Positions 43,934 to 54,670 of a stretch of 64,000 bases of DNA are shown piece after piece. The notes under the pieces are model-generated. The model was given only the letters and a program-made list of their open reading frames with translations. It did not search any database and was not told where the DNA came from. This DNA comes from Ariolimax columbianus. Taxonomy: Eukaryota > Mollusca > Gastropoda > Stylommatophora > Arionidae. Both the position numbers and the translations under genes were made by a program. The DNA lies in the NCBI GenBank assembly GCA_036924085.1, contig JAVGWX010000002.1, positions 53,116,105 through 53,180,104 on the forward strand, read 5' to 3'. Each line of letters opens with the position of its first letter. Within the stretch, counting starts at the first letter, position 1.

Positions 43934-44196
43934 TAGGAAGCTATGGGACATCGATTGCTAATTGGCATCGGTTGCTAAGGGACATTAAGAGCTAACTGGC
44001 ATCGGCTGCTAAGGGACATGGATAGCTAATTAGCATTGGTTGCTAAGGAATATCGATAACTAATTATTGGTATCGATTGCGAAGGGACATGGATAACTAA
44101 TTGGCATTGGTTGCTAAGGGACATCGATAGCTAATTGGCATCGGTTGCCAGGGGACATTAATAGCTAATTGGCATCGGTTGCTAAGGGACATTTAA
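43934..44196. repeat. 34-bp tandem array, ~8 copies
   Basis: The unit contains GGGACATCGATAGCTAATTG then GCATCGGTTGCTAA. Units differ by a few substitutions and small indels. Confidence 0.93.
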
Positions 44197-45050
44197 TATT
44201 CTCCTCTAACTCTTAGGGACAGGCAGCCATTATTGTGGGTGATGGGTAGGAAAGAAGCGAAGGAAGGAAACATCTACAACTGTTATAGTGTTCTGACAAA
44301 GAAGAATTCCTCTGACTCATGTTAAATGAGTTTGGTATGTCATATACTCGTACTAAAGATCTATCATTTTTGGCCTATGAACTATTCGTGTATTTTTTTC
44401 TAGCATACTGGTGGTCGTTGTTAATGCGTATTTTATGTTCGCTGAAACTATTTTGTAGTTTGTCCTGTTTTATACATTATACTGGCATCTTTGGAAAATT
44501 TAATCTTCTGTCGTGGGTGACAAAACAACAACAACATCATAAACAATAATAACAACTCTAAGATAAAGAGCTTGTGCACGAAATGTTAGATGGGTAAAAT
44601 AAATGAACCGAGAGTTGCAAGACTTTGATGATTCTGTTAACTATCTAAGGACTCCAACTCTCACAGCGATATTGATACTGCTTCAAAGAGTTACCTTTCC
44701 CAGTTTGATATGTGTGGAAGCACGCACGTGTTGTCCGGCTGCTTGGTTCAGAGCTGTATCGTGTTTTAAGTGTTTTAAGTTGTGGAGAACTGTAACATAG
44801 CGTTACTGTCCGTATGAGGGGACTGACGTATGAACGGAGAAACAGAGTGATACTGCGACAGACGGACATACTCACAGTCATAGACACAGAGAGAAAGACA
44901 GATATTCAGACAGGTGGGCAGATAAAGAGAATAACAAGCAGTCAGACAACGCACACGCACACACACACACACACGCACACGCACACGCACACGGATTTAG
45001 CCCGACTCTAACAAGAGACGCTTTTAAATGGCAATCGCAATCAAATAAGA
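44197..45050. other. Unassigned sequence with (CA)n
   Basis: No gene recognised. A CA/CACG tract lies at 44948-44992. A (CAACAA) run lies near 44525-44540. Confidence 0.5.
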
Positions 45051-45053
45051 AAT

Positions 45054-45130
45054 TGAAAAGGTTTTTAATCACGCAACTAGAAATAAGAAAAAAAATATTC
45101 TGAGTGCCGGATTTGAACCAAAGTTCTAAA
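45054..45130 (-). repeat. Single-copy relative of the 44-bp B-box array start
   Basis: GAAAAGGTTTTTAATCA, then GAAATAA, then GCCGGATTTGAACC occur in the same order as at 46033-46100 (GAAAAGGTTTTTAATCA, GAAATAA, GCTGATTCGAACC). On the minus strand GGTTCAAATCC is a B-box-like word. Suggests a SINE or tRNA-derived element from which the array at 46069 was amplified. Confidence 0.6.
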
Positions 45131-45154
45131 TATTTCTAAATAGCTACTTACCTA

Positions 45155-45730
45155 GGCTTGCACATCTCCTGGACGAAGGCGAAAATCCAAAACCTCAGCA
45201 AGGACCCCTCTGGGCTGAACATTATCGTGAACCACAACCCTGTTGCAGTCACCGAGAACTTCGTCTAGCTCGGCAGCAGGCAGTGATCTGACACACGCAA
45301 CAGTCATGACATCACCTGTAGGATGGACACTACTACAGCCGGACCGGCAGCGTCTTGAGGTCTTTCCCCTGCGGAACCAGAGGCACATCATCGGGATCGT
45401 CTGGCATGACATGATTTCCAACAGCGAAGTAGTTCGACGTACTCAACTTGCAAGCATTGTCTCAACAACTGATCGCCGTCGTCTCCCCCTTTTCGGTCAC
45501 ATTGCTCGCCTTTCCCGGGAAGTCCCAGCCCACGAGATGCTCCGACAAGCTGTGGGGGCGAGTTATTGGAAAAAGCCGTGCTCATCTTGGAAACGTTATG
45601 GGGGCCGCCCTTGCAACACCTGGTTAAAACAGATCGCCACCTCCCCAGCAGAACTGCAGGCCGCATGGGACGCGGTTATCAGACGTGTGCATGGTCATTC
45701 GAAGCGACATGACCTGATCGCCTAAACGTA
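45155..45730 (+). pseudogene. Non-LTR LINE C-terminal region
   Basis: 45166-45245 reads AKIQNLSKDPSGLNIIVNHN then FV-stop-LGS. The frame at 45243-45725 reads GWTLLQPDRQRLEVFPLRNQ, RHIIGIVWHDMISNSEVVRR, LASIVSTTDRRRLPLFGHIA, RLSREVPAHEML, then RYGGRPCNTWLKQIATSPAE before the stop. This is the post-RT end of a LINE (R.I.GI.W.D...N.EV....L.SI......RL..FGH.AR). Conserved Y-G-S-E and RT parts are missing, so it is 5'-truncated. The open frame is clean to the stop. Confidence 0.78.
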
Positions 45731-46068
45731 CTATTCTTAGAAATAGTTCGGACTCTGCTGTTCTTAAATATGCAGGGTGTACAATTGGTTTTGAAGAAAA
45801 AAAACTTTAAAAAATTTTCAAAATAGGTCTTGTATTGAAACACAAATTTATACTATTAACACGCAATGTTTAGATTTACATACCTCTTACTCAATGTGTG
45901 ATGCACAATTCATTAAGTAAATAATGTGAAAACATTGCAATGTAAAATGTTAAGTACATCAAAATTGAATTATGCAATTGAGAAATCAAATTCACATCTT
46001 AAATAATCGTTTTAAAAATAAAATTAAAATTTGAAAAGGTTTTTAATCATAGCACATTGAAATAAACC
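45731..46068. other. AT-rich spacer
   Basis: Poly-A rich; no gene. The right end (46033 on) is the single-copy lead into the 44-bp array. Confidence 0.5.
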
Positions 46069-46648
46069 AACATTGATGTGAGGCTGATTCGAACCCTCAA
46101 CCTTTAGATTTCAACATTGATGTGAGGCTGATTCGAACCCTCAACCTTTAGATTTCAACATTGATGTGAGGCTGATTCGAACCTTCAACCTTTAGATTTC
46201 AACATTGATGTGAGGCTGATTCGAACCTTCAACCTTTAGATTTCAACATTGATGTGAGGCTGATTCGAACCCTCAACCTTTAGATTTCAACATTGATGTG
46301 AGGCTGATTCGAACCTTCAACCTTTAGATTTCAACATTGATGTGAGGCTGATTCGAACCCTCAACCTTTAGATTTCAACATTGATGTGAGGCTGATTCGA
46401 ACCCTCAACCTTTAGATTTCAACATTGATGTGAGGCTGATTCGAACCTTCAACCTTTAGATTTCAACATTGATGTGAGGCTGATTCGAACCCTCAACCTT
46501 TAGATTTCAACATTGATGTGAGGCTGATTCGAACCTTCAACCTTTAGATTTCAACATTGATGTGAGGCTGATTCGAACCCTCAACCTTTAGATTTCAACA
46601 TTGATGTGAGGCTGATTCGAACCCTCAACCTTTAGATTTCAACATTGA
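46069..46648 (-). repeat. 44-bp array with Pol III B box, 13 copies
   Basis: The unit is AACATTGATGTGAGGCTGAT, then TCGAACCCTCAACCTTTAGA, then TTTC. On the minus strand each unit has GGGTTCGAATC or AGGTTCGAATC, which matches the B box GGTTCGANTC, spaced exactly 44 bases apart (first at about 46086, last at about 46614). No A box is seen in the unit. Units differ only by CCCTC versus CCTTC. Confidence 0.95.
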
Positions 46649-46984
46649 TTACATTCCTTTCGCTCTTACCAATGAGTTTCAGCTGCTCAAACATTTACGG
46701 AAACATTTGCTGTGAAAGTGGGTGGATTTTCTTTCATGTTTATAGTTCTCATGACGTCAAAAACCACTCACCTCAGAAGGTTAAGGTCACATGATGGCTC
46801 TTTTGATTTTTGGGAGAAAACGGGCTAGCTTGATTTCTTTAGTTAAATTTTCGTCACAAGGATAACTAAATATATGAACAATTGTTTAAAGTCAATTTAG
46901 AAGCCTAACGTTTGTTTAATACTAAATGATATTTGATCATAGGGAAGGGAATATATTAAACACGGAAAACTCACCTAAAGTATA
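46649..46984. other. Unassigned sequence
   Basis: No gene recognised. Confidence 0.4.
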
Positions 46985-47354
46985 CTAGGATAGGCTAAGG
47001 CATCCACTCAAATCTATAGAAACAAAGTCGGATATGAAAACATTGACAACAAAGCAAACGCAAAAGGCATTGGGAAAGGAAGGGCCTTCGGAAACGAAGA
47101 GAACGACCCAGTGAAGTGAAAACCGCAAGGAAGCTCTACGAATGACTGCCCTTTTGAATACCACGATGCAAACAAATATAGTTACAAGAATGTTCGAACA
47201 ATGTACCAAGCTTCAAAAACAATACAGATAGCTAAAGTGATGAGAAATTACATGACAGTGCTAGGACGGCGAGACAAGATGGACACAATCAGGACAGATG
47301 CGACTAGCTGCTGGCACAATTATGATTTACTCTGGAAATGAGGGAATTGTTGCC

Positions 47355-47412
47355 CAACACACACACTCACGCACGCACGCACGCACACACACACACACGG
47401 AGAGAGAGAGTG
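47355..47412. repeat. CA/GA microsatellite within LINE coding region
   Basis: ACACACTCACGCACGCACGC, then ACACACACAC and GGAGAGAGAGAG between endonuclease segments ending in a GIVAQ-like stretch and one beginning VALTLS. It appears to be an expansion in the element's own coding sequence. Confidence 0.85.
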
Positions 47413-47698
47413 GCACTGACGCTTTCCAGAGAGCCACACCATAGGGCGTTTATAAAGCCAGAGGCTATTATAAATAGAATCATGAGCGCAAGCTTTAGAA
47501 CTAGGAACAAAAACATCAATATGAACATCATTCAGTGCTATGCCCCAACAAACGAGGCCGAAGGTGATAAACAAGCAAAAATGGTTCAACGTTCTGCAAG
47601 AAGTCCTTGACACAGAAAAAAGAAAGATCTCTTAATAGTAATGGGAGGCTTCAATGCTGAAGTAGGAATAGACAACCTAGGTTACGAACATATTATTG

Positions 47699-48056
47699 TA
47701 ATGATTTAAGAGCAGTACTCTGTCAACTATGCCAGCAGTCCGCACCAAAAAGAGTAGTGGTACAGTGGGTTCCATCCCACTGTAACATCTAAGGCAACGA
47801 GGAGGCAGACAGACTGGCAAAAGAAGGTGCAAGACTACCACAACCAGATTCTAGTGTGACCTACGAAGAGTCCAAAAGGCTTATTAGGGCCAGATACATG
47901 GCCAAATGGGAAACAGAACATACTGGCTACACAAAAAAAATGATGCCTATTACCACCTGAACAGAAGAGAGCAGGTCGTGGTCTTCAGACTCCGCACAGG
48001 CCACAACAGGTTGACGTTTGACAGTGTACGAAGAAGAAGAAGAAGAAGAAGACGAA
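47699..48056 (+). mobile_element. I-1 LINE copy 4, nested, with internal deletion
   Basis: Reads LRAVLCQLCQQSAPKRVVVQ, then WVPSHCNI-stop-GNEEADRL, VTYEESKRLIRARYMAKWET, then frame-shifted RREQVVVFRLRTGHNRL. At about 48009 it jumps to LTFDS, that is to the last codons before the stop, so about 270 bases present in the other copies (zinc-knuckle region) are deleted. Tail (GAA)n to 48056. TSD GAACATATTATTG / GAACAGATTATTG at 47686-47698 and 48057-48069 with one mismatch. It interrupts the APE coding region of the RTE/SR2-like LINE. Confidence 0.92.
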
Positions 48057-48802
48057 GAACAGATTATTGGAGGACAAGGCGTGGGGCAGATGAACAAAAA
48101 TGGAGAAATGTTTGCAGAGATATGTGCGCTACATAAAATGATAATAGGAGGATTCATGTTTCCACACAAGAAGGTACAAATGGTCACATAGTGATCACCA
48201 GACCACGCGACGGAAAATCATCTTTACCAAATTTGTGTCAGTCAAGCAAGCGTTCAGAAGTTCACTACAAGATGTAAGAGTAAAGTGAGGCGTCAGACCA
48301 CCACATGTTGCTGTGGTTCTTGCCACTCAAACTAAAAAAAAGTACCCAGTACAGTGCTCAAGGAGCACGAGATATAGCGTAGGCCTTAGAACAAGATCAG
48401 GAAAGGAAGACAAAATATATTGCATACAACTTAATAACAGATACCAAGGGCTACAAGAGCTGTATAAGGACGAGCAAATGGATAATAATGGTTTGTGGGA
48501 ACAGGCTAAAAAGATGTGGAATAAGATATGTTAAGTAACTGTAGGATTCAACAGAATCCAAGACAAGGAATGAATCACAGCAGAGGCATTATATAAAATA
48601 TAAGAAAATAAAAAAGAAGAAAGCTGTTCTCAACAATTGCCAGACCAAAATCACCAAGGCAGAAGCACTGAAAAAAAATGATATTCTTACAGGTAAAGAG
48701 ATAATGGCATGTATAAAGAAAAATAAAAGGGAATATATTGACAATCTGGCACAGGAGACAGAAAAGGCAGCAGAGAGAATATGAGAGATCTTTACTCATT
48801 AA

Positions 48803-49070
48803 CCATTTGCAGTCCAAATTATCCTTAGCAGTAAACTAGAGTAGTACCACTTTCAGTCCGATTGATCTGATGTCACATGTTGCATATCATCCCTTTCTTG
48901 TTATTTAGCTTAATTTGATTTATAAACACAAACGGCATCTTTAAATTTTAAAAATCAAAATTTTGGTTTTAAATACTTTTTTCTATTTTAACCATGGAAC
49001 ACATACAGTTACTGTTCTTGTCTTGAACATTAAGACTAGCATTTTGTAAATTAGTTTGGGCTGTAAAGGG
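48803..49070. mobile_element. piggyBac-like MITE, TTAA-flanked
   Basis: A 268-base AT-rich element flanked by TTAA on both sides (48799-48802 and 49071-49074). Termini CCATTTGCAGTCCAAAT (left) and the inverse of GTTTGGGCTGTAAAGGG (right) form a 17-base inverted repeat with 4 mismatches; CCCTTT-CAG-CC is the usual piggyBac-family end. If one TTAA and the element are removed, the host LINE reads DLYSLTKNMANR without a gap. No coding capacity. Non-autonomous, dependent on a piggyBac-type transposase. Confidence 0.9.
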
Positions 49071-50116
49071 TTAACAAAGAACATGGCAAATAGATATACA
49101 GACAGACAAACTAATCAAATCAAAGTTAGAGAAGGCAAAATATTGACATCATCGGAGGAACAACAGAAACGATCTGTTGAGTATTTAAATAAAAATCTAA
49201 ACCGACATTCACCACAAGAAATACCAAACATTTTACCAGCAGAGGAGACCCTGAACCTAGACGGCAACCCACCAAGTAATATATAAATTCAAAAGGCCAA
49301 ATCTAAATCCAAGAAAGGGAAAGGGGCAGAACCAGATGGAATAATAAGTTATAATAACAGATACATATAAGGTCACATAAACATTGCAAGAATTATTCAA
49401 AATGATATGGGAAGAGGAGAGAGTATCAACTTAATGGAAAGAACATCTGATTGACCTTCATAAGATTGCAGCAATTATAGAGGGATTAAAATGCTGTCAG
49501 TGTCAGACACGATAATCAACAAAATAATCTTGGACATATTAAAAGCGGAAGTACGCAAAAGGCTCAGAGAGGAACATCTAGGATTTTGCTAGGGAATGTC
49601 ATATAGCTGCGCAACGCATCATAGTAGAACAAAGCATTGAATATAAATCATCCCTATACGCAAATTGTAATAGACTATACAAAGGCGTTTAATAGTGTAG
49701 ATCGAAGTACTCTATGGCAACTGTTAAGACATTATGGGATACCAGAGAAATACACAACTCTCAAATAGAAACAAGTATGAGGACACAGTGGGTAGTGTGG
49801 AACATGAAGGACCACTGACGGACAGCTTCGGGCTGCAAACAGGGCTGAGATAAGGATGCCGTTCTCGTTCTTGCTGTTCTTGTTGGCTCTATATTGGATA
49901 ATAAAGACAAAAATCGAAGGATAAAGAATTGGTATTCAGAGGCCACTATTGTCACAATTGGAGGACCTGTACTACACAGATGATCTTGTACTTTTGTCAC
50001 ACAATCATAGTCAAATGCAAGAGACATTTGATTGCTTGAAAGAACAATTCGCCAAATTGGGACTGAATATCAACATGAGGAAAACCAAGCTCCTTAAACT
50101 CAACACTATTAGCACA

Positions 50117-51150
50117 AATGATGATAGTCTACTCAAGTGTGATGATAGTATGCTCACATATGATGATAGTCTACTCAAGTGTGATGATAGTCTACTCATG
50201 TGATGATAGTCTACTCAAGTGTGATGGTAGTATGCTCACATATGATGATAGTCTACTCAAGTGATGATAGTGTACTCGTGAGATGATATTATGCTCACAT
50301 ATTATGATAGTCTACTCTAGTGTGATGATAGTATGCTCACAAATGATGATAGTCTACTCATGTGATGATAGTGTACTCGTGAGGTGATAGTATGCTCACA
50401 TATGATAATAGTCTACTCAAGTGCGATGATAGTGTGCTCACATATGATAATAGTCTACTCAAGTGTGATGATAGCATGCTCACATATGATGGTAGTCTAC
50501 TCAAGTGTGATGATAGTCTACTCAAGTGTGATGATATTCTACTCAAGTATGATGATTGTATGCTAACATATGATGATAGTCTACTCCAGTGTGATGATAG
50601 TATGCTCCCATATGATGATAGTCTACTCAAGTGTGATTATAGTCTACTCAAGTGTGATGATAGTCTAATCAAGTGTGATGATAGTCTACTCACGTGTGAT
50701 GATAGTCTACTCAAGTGTCATGATAGTCTATTCAAGTGAGATGATAGTCTACTCAAGTGTTTTGATAGTCTATTCAAGTGAGATGATAGTCTACTCAAGT
50801 GTGATGATAGTCTACTCATATGTGATGATAGTCTACTCAAGTGAGATGATAGTCTACTCAAGTGTGAGGATAGTCTACTCAAGTGAGATGATAGTCTACT
50901 CAAGTGTGATGTTAGTCTACTTAAGTGTGATGATAGTCTACTCAAGTGAGATGATAGTCTACTCAAGTGTGATAATATTCTACTCAAGTTAGATGATAGT
51001 CTACTCAAGTGTGATGATAGTCTACTCAAGTGTGATGATAGTCGACTGAAGTAGAATGATAGCCTACTCACATATAATGATAATTTACTCACATTTGTTG
51101 ATAATCTACTCACATATGGTGATTATTTATTCACATATGATGATAATCTT
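50117..51150. repeat. 21-bp tandem array, ~48 copies
   Basis: The unit GATGATAGTCTACTCAAGTG plus T has common variants with ATGCTCACATAT. 21 bases is 7 codons, so frames stay open in DDSLLKC and SRLSSHL forms on both strands. The array begins at the RT codons NTISTN of the RTE/SR2-like LINE with no spacer and ends about 40 bases before the mariner element. Confidence 0.95.
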
Positions 51151-51421
51151 TTAGTCACCAAAATAACTGTATGTACGATCGGTGTAGTATAAGAGGCTTG
51201 TCATAACAGGGTAAAGCCCTGACTATGAAAGAGTAGGAGGAGAAAGTTGAAATTTGGCACATATGTAGCTCATTCAATTTTTACTGGACTTAAGAAGTAT
51301 GAATTTCCCTCCTCGACGGGTATACCCGGTATGGTGCTCTGCTACTCTAACGGTTGTCAGAACAATGGAGAAAATTATGTGATCAAATTCTTGATGTTGC
51401 AGGGACAAATACACGGGGAGA

Positions 51422-51669
51422 TATGTTGTTGTTGCGTTTGCCTTATTTCTCTATTCCCCAAGGCGGTGTACGTTGCACTTTTGTTTGTATTTTGCGCCTG
51501 TCGGCTCAGTGCATCCGAATTCAGCACGCATTTTATGTAAGGGTCCGCTTCCTACTGAGTTTCCTAAGGGTTTGCATCTCCGGGGTAACGGCCGGTGCTG
51601 TGTTGGGGATCGAACTCAGCACCTTCGGTTGTGAGCAGTTTCACTTAACCACTAGCCCACACCGTCCCC
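51422..51669 (-). mobile_element. tRNA-derived SINE alpha, copy 2, inside mariner
   Basis: 248 bases. On the minus strand the head reads GACGGTGTGGGCTAGTGGTT then AAGTG (A box GGCTAGTGGTTAAG) and after the expected gap GCTGAGTTCGATCCCCAAC (B box GTTCGATCC). The 3' tail is CAACAACA at the left end. TSD ACACGGGGAGA / ACACAGGGAGA at 51411-51421 and 51670-51680 with one mismatch. The same family as 29436-29660. Pol III transcription of an intact relative is expected from the boxes. Confidence 0.9.
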
Positions 51670-51744
51670 ACACAGGGAGAAGTAACCAGTGTTTGAGGAA
51701 TTCTGTCCTTTGTATGCTTCTGTAAAAAAAAAACCGGCGTAGGC

Positions 51745-52640
51745 AGTTCAAGTGTGGCCGTTCCCATGTTGCTGATCTTCCAAGATCAGGAAGACCATCC
51801 TCAGAGTGCAGCGATGAAAACGATGAAAGAGTGAAGAAAATTATTGACTAGGATAGGAAAATGACAACTGCAGAGATATCTAGGTCAACAAAACTGAATA
51901 AAAGTGCAGTTTCTAGAATTGTACACAACAGACTGAACATGAGAAAAGTGTATGCCATCTGGGTCCTGCGTCTGCTGACATGTGAACAGAAACAAACGAG
52001 GGTTGATTGCTGTGGCCAGTTGCTCAAAATGTGTCGGTCGAAAAACATGTTGCCGACCATGGTGACAGTAGATGAGACTTGGGTTCACCATTTTGACCCA
52101 GAATCCAAAATTTACAGAATGCAGTGGAAAACCCCGGGCTCACCAACACATGCCAAGCCAAGAGCACATAAATCTGCAAGGAAAGTGATGCTGACTGTTT
52201 TTTGGGACGTCAAATGTGTCATATTGAAAGATTACCTGCCTCATGGCAACACGATTAATGGGCAATATTATGCAGATCTCCTTACCAAACTAAGAAAGAC
52301 TGTGACCATAAAACAAGGGATATCGCGCACTCAAATTCTGCCTTTGCTTCAAGACAACGCTTCCTCCCATAAATTAAGGCTTGAACTGCAAACAGCCAAC
52401 AATTTGAATATTGAAATTCTTGCACACCCACCATATTCTCCAGATTTAGCTTCATCAGACTAATTTCTTTTCCCAAAACTTAAAAAAACAGCTGAAAGGA
52501 AATCATTTTGGCAGTGACGAAGATGTCATACTGGCTTGTGATAAATGGTTTAGTTCGAAAAATAGGTTACTTTATTCTGAAAGTCTTTTCAAGATCACGT
52601 AGAGATGGCAGAAATGAATAAATTCAGGTGGTGGCTACAT
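51745..52640 (+). pseudogene. Mariner transposase, broken near C-terminus
   Basis: The upstream part reads FKCGRSHVADLPRSGRPSSE and DERVKKIID-stop (51745-51852). The main frame 51861-52463 reads MTTAEISRSTKLNKSAVSRI (HTH), TVDETWVHHFDPESK with the first catalytic Asp, VMLTVFWDVKCVILKDYLP, INGQYYADLLTKLRKTV, LLQDNASSHKLRLEL with the second Asp, and HPPYSPDLASSD with the third Asp, the D34D pattern of mariner. A TAA stop follows SSD where a Phe or Tyr codon would be normal; after a frame change it continues FLFPKLKKQL-like codons and KGNHFGSDEDVIL. One further stop lies upstream. Catalytic residues are intact but the protein is truncated, so inactivity is likely. 201 codons open versus about 345 in the family. 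Confidence 0.95.
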
Positions 52641-52728
52641 TGAAAGGGAATAAGCACTGTGCCAAAATTCAACTTTCTCCTCCTACTCCTTCATTGTCAC
52701 GGCAAAGACGTATGACAAGCCCCTTGTA

Positions 52729-53285
52729 TATCAGCTGAAATATAAGACGAATTTTTTAGATCAATTATTATTTATTGATATTTTTTCTCCAGCTGTGGCC
52801 AATCATCGACGCTAGCCCTTTGATCTCATGGAATCAAATGGCTAATACATTATTTTCAATAGCTGACATTATGCTTGATGCATGTAATCTCGTCATACAA
52901 TAGGAATATATGTACACGTGCCCATAATATATATTGTATGGTTATACAGGTTATCAGAGCTGCACCCCAGTCCTCGACCCGTCCGTTTTATGTAATGGAC
53001 TTTCTCTTCATCTATCAACCATACATACGTGCAATACCGAACACATACTCACAATTGAGATTCACAAAAACGTTACTAAGAATTCTGTATAGTCTGGTAC
53101 GGAAGGGTGTCCATGGATGGAGGGAGGGAAGGGTGATAGAGGGGGGTGGTGGAGGGTCAAGGAGGTAAATCACTTTGAGTTTTCGCACTGTGTAACACCA
53201 ATTCCCGTGACACCTCTGCTTTTATTCGTCTCGTACGACACATTCTCTGTATGGCAGGGGTCTTATTACTGTCTCTGTCACAAAC
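52729..53285. other. Unassigned sequence
   Basis: No gene recognised. A G-rich stretch lies at 53118-53160. Confidence 0.4.
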
Positions 53286-53289
53286 AGAG

Positions 53290-53505
53290 CTACTTTAGAT
53301 CACATATACACACACATATAAACAAGAATAAAATCACATACATATACACTTATAAATATAACATTTTTAATACACGCACACATACTTAAATATATATTGT
53401 CACATACCATACACTCACATACCATACACTCACATACATAGTCACATACCATACACTCACATACCATACACTCACATACATAGTTACATACATATATCCA
53501 CACAT
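53290..53505. repeat. CACATA-rich and 15-bp tandem repeat
   Basis: 53398-53500 consists of units like CACATACCATACACT with variation; 53290-53395 is CA/TA-rich. Confidence 0.9.
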
Positions 53506-54604
53506 AGAAACATCGTCATATGTATTCATACATTTCTTTAGCAGTTCAACAAGAAATTCACTTCCTATCAGACGAAATTTGGAAAAGTGTTTTCAAATTA
53601 TATCCGATGAAAAAGCGAAAACGAAACTTAAAGCGACGAAACTTGCAGCACCTGAAGTCTAGATGGCCTTGTATATGCTTGTTGTAAACTTCTAAACATG
53701 TCCTAAAAGATGACTAGAGATAGTTTGAATTGGGTCAAAAACTTTATCGTGTGCAACGAATTGCTAAAGAAATCACCGCTTGAGGTTCTCGATACAAAGG
53801 GTCAGCTGAGAAGTCGTCCTATTTGTATATGGAGCGAGAAACGACCACAATATTTGAAAATAGATCAAATACTAAACACTATATAGACGAAATAAGCTTC
53901 TACGTAGCTAAAATAGAGAGCCGCGAAGACAAGATAACCAGGAAATATAACTCAAAAAGTAAACATATTTAGACACAACCAGGAAGTCCTGATTAAAAAT
54001 TCACATTTCATAATTATACGCATGAGAAATGAATTCAAATACGACAGTTAAATTTTTGGCAACTTCTTACAAATATAATTATGGGCGTCCATATTGAATA
54101 TGATTCTTTGAGATGGAAATGATTGCCTGAAAGGATGCCGGAAATGGGCCAGCAGTTCCTGTTTGTAACCTAACCCTAGGCGATGTTGGAATCTTGATGC
54201 CGGCATATTTCTGTGTGTAGCGGTAGATGATTTAGTATCGTAATTTTTTTCTCTGTAAGATCTTCATTCAATATGAGAAATAGCTTGACATATGCATGGA
54301 ATGTTAGATTTGGCTATTTCTAAGTCTCGATTGCCATCGTGCTATTGTGGGAGTGAAGAGTTAAATGAAACATACTGATCAAGACCCAACCTCACTGCCT
54401 CGTTCGTGTTCCTGTAAACAGGCTGTGTCTGGTTAACGAGGTGGGAATTGCACTAAAATCCCCATGATGATGAGCTTACACAGGAACCCTCTCATTGCAC
54501 TACAGTCCACTTTTTCAAGTATGCCTTTGGATGAAAGAAATGCCACCGTAACCTGCTACCAAAGAAACGTCGAAATTTAACTCAATTCAACATCAGTAAC
54601 TTCG

Positions 54605-54650
<46 letters not shown>

Positions 54651-54670
54651 GCAATCTATAGGCCCGATGT
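53506..54670. other. Unassigned AT-rich sequence with (CAA)n
   Basis: No gene recognised. A (CAA)15 run lies at 54606-54650. Confidence 0.5.

Larger units (their letters stand above)
46985..50117 (+). mobile_element. RTE/SR2-like LINE, twice interrupted
   Basis: The APE domain starts NVRTMYQASKTIQIAKVMRN (about 47188-47250). It continues with an in-gene CA/GA microsatellite (47355-47412), then LTLSREPHHRAFIKPEAIIN, MSASFRTRNKNINMNIIQCY with APTNEAEGD, and LLIVMGGFNAEVGIDNLGYE (GDFNA changed to GGFNA). An I-1 LINE sits at 47699-48056. It resumes MNKNGEMFAEICALHKMIIG and FMFPHKKVQ. A MITE sits at 48803-49070, and the linker resumes LTKNMANRYTDRQTNQIKVR. RT: GAEPDGII, NYRGIKMLSVSDTIINKIIL, VDRSTLWQLLRHYGIPE (frameshifted), QTGLR-stop-GC, then YYTDDLVLLSHNHSQMQETF with the DD intact (49975-50010) and KLGLNINMRKTKLLKL. 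It breaks off at the 21-bp array. Dead. Confidence 0.88.
51190..52726 (+). mobile_element. Mariner element with ~70-bp TIRs
   Basis: A 1537-base element flanked by TA (51188-51189 and 52727-52728). 5' TIR 51190-51261 and 3' TIR 52658-52726 align over about 70 bases as inverted repeats (GGCTTGTCATA at the outer ends, GAGTAGGAGGAGAAAGTTGA inside). It contains one transposase pseudogene (from about 51745) and a nested SINE between the 5' TIR and the gene. Without the SINE (and one TSD copy) it would be about 1.28 kb, a typical mariner length. Confidence 0.95.

Noticed and set aside
46069..46648. Cluster of 13 tRNA genes
   Set aside because: Units of 44 bases are too short for a tRNA and lack an A box and acceptor stem; only the B-box/T-arm word is present.
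50358..51113. Ser/Leu-rich and Asp/Ser-rich repeat proteins on both strands
   Set aside because: 21-bp array artefact.
53398..53500. Telomere-like repeat
   Set aside because: The unit is about 15 bases (CACATACCATACACT), not a TTAGGG-type hexamer.
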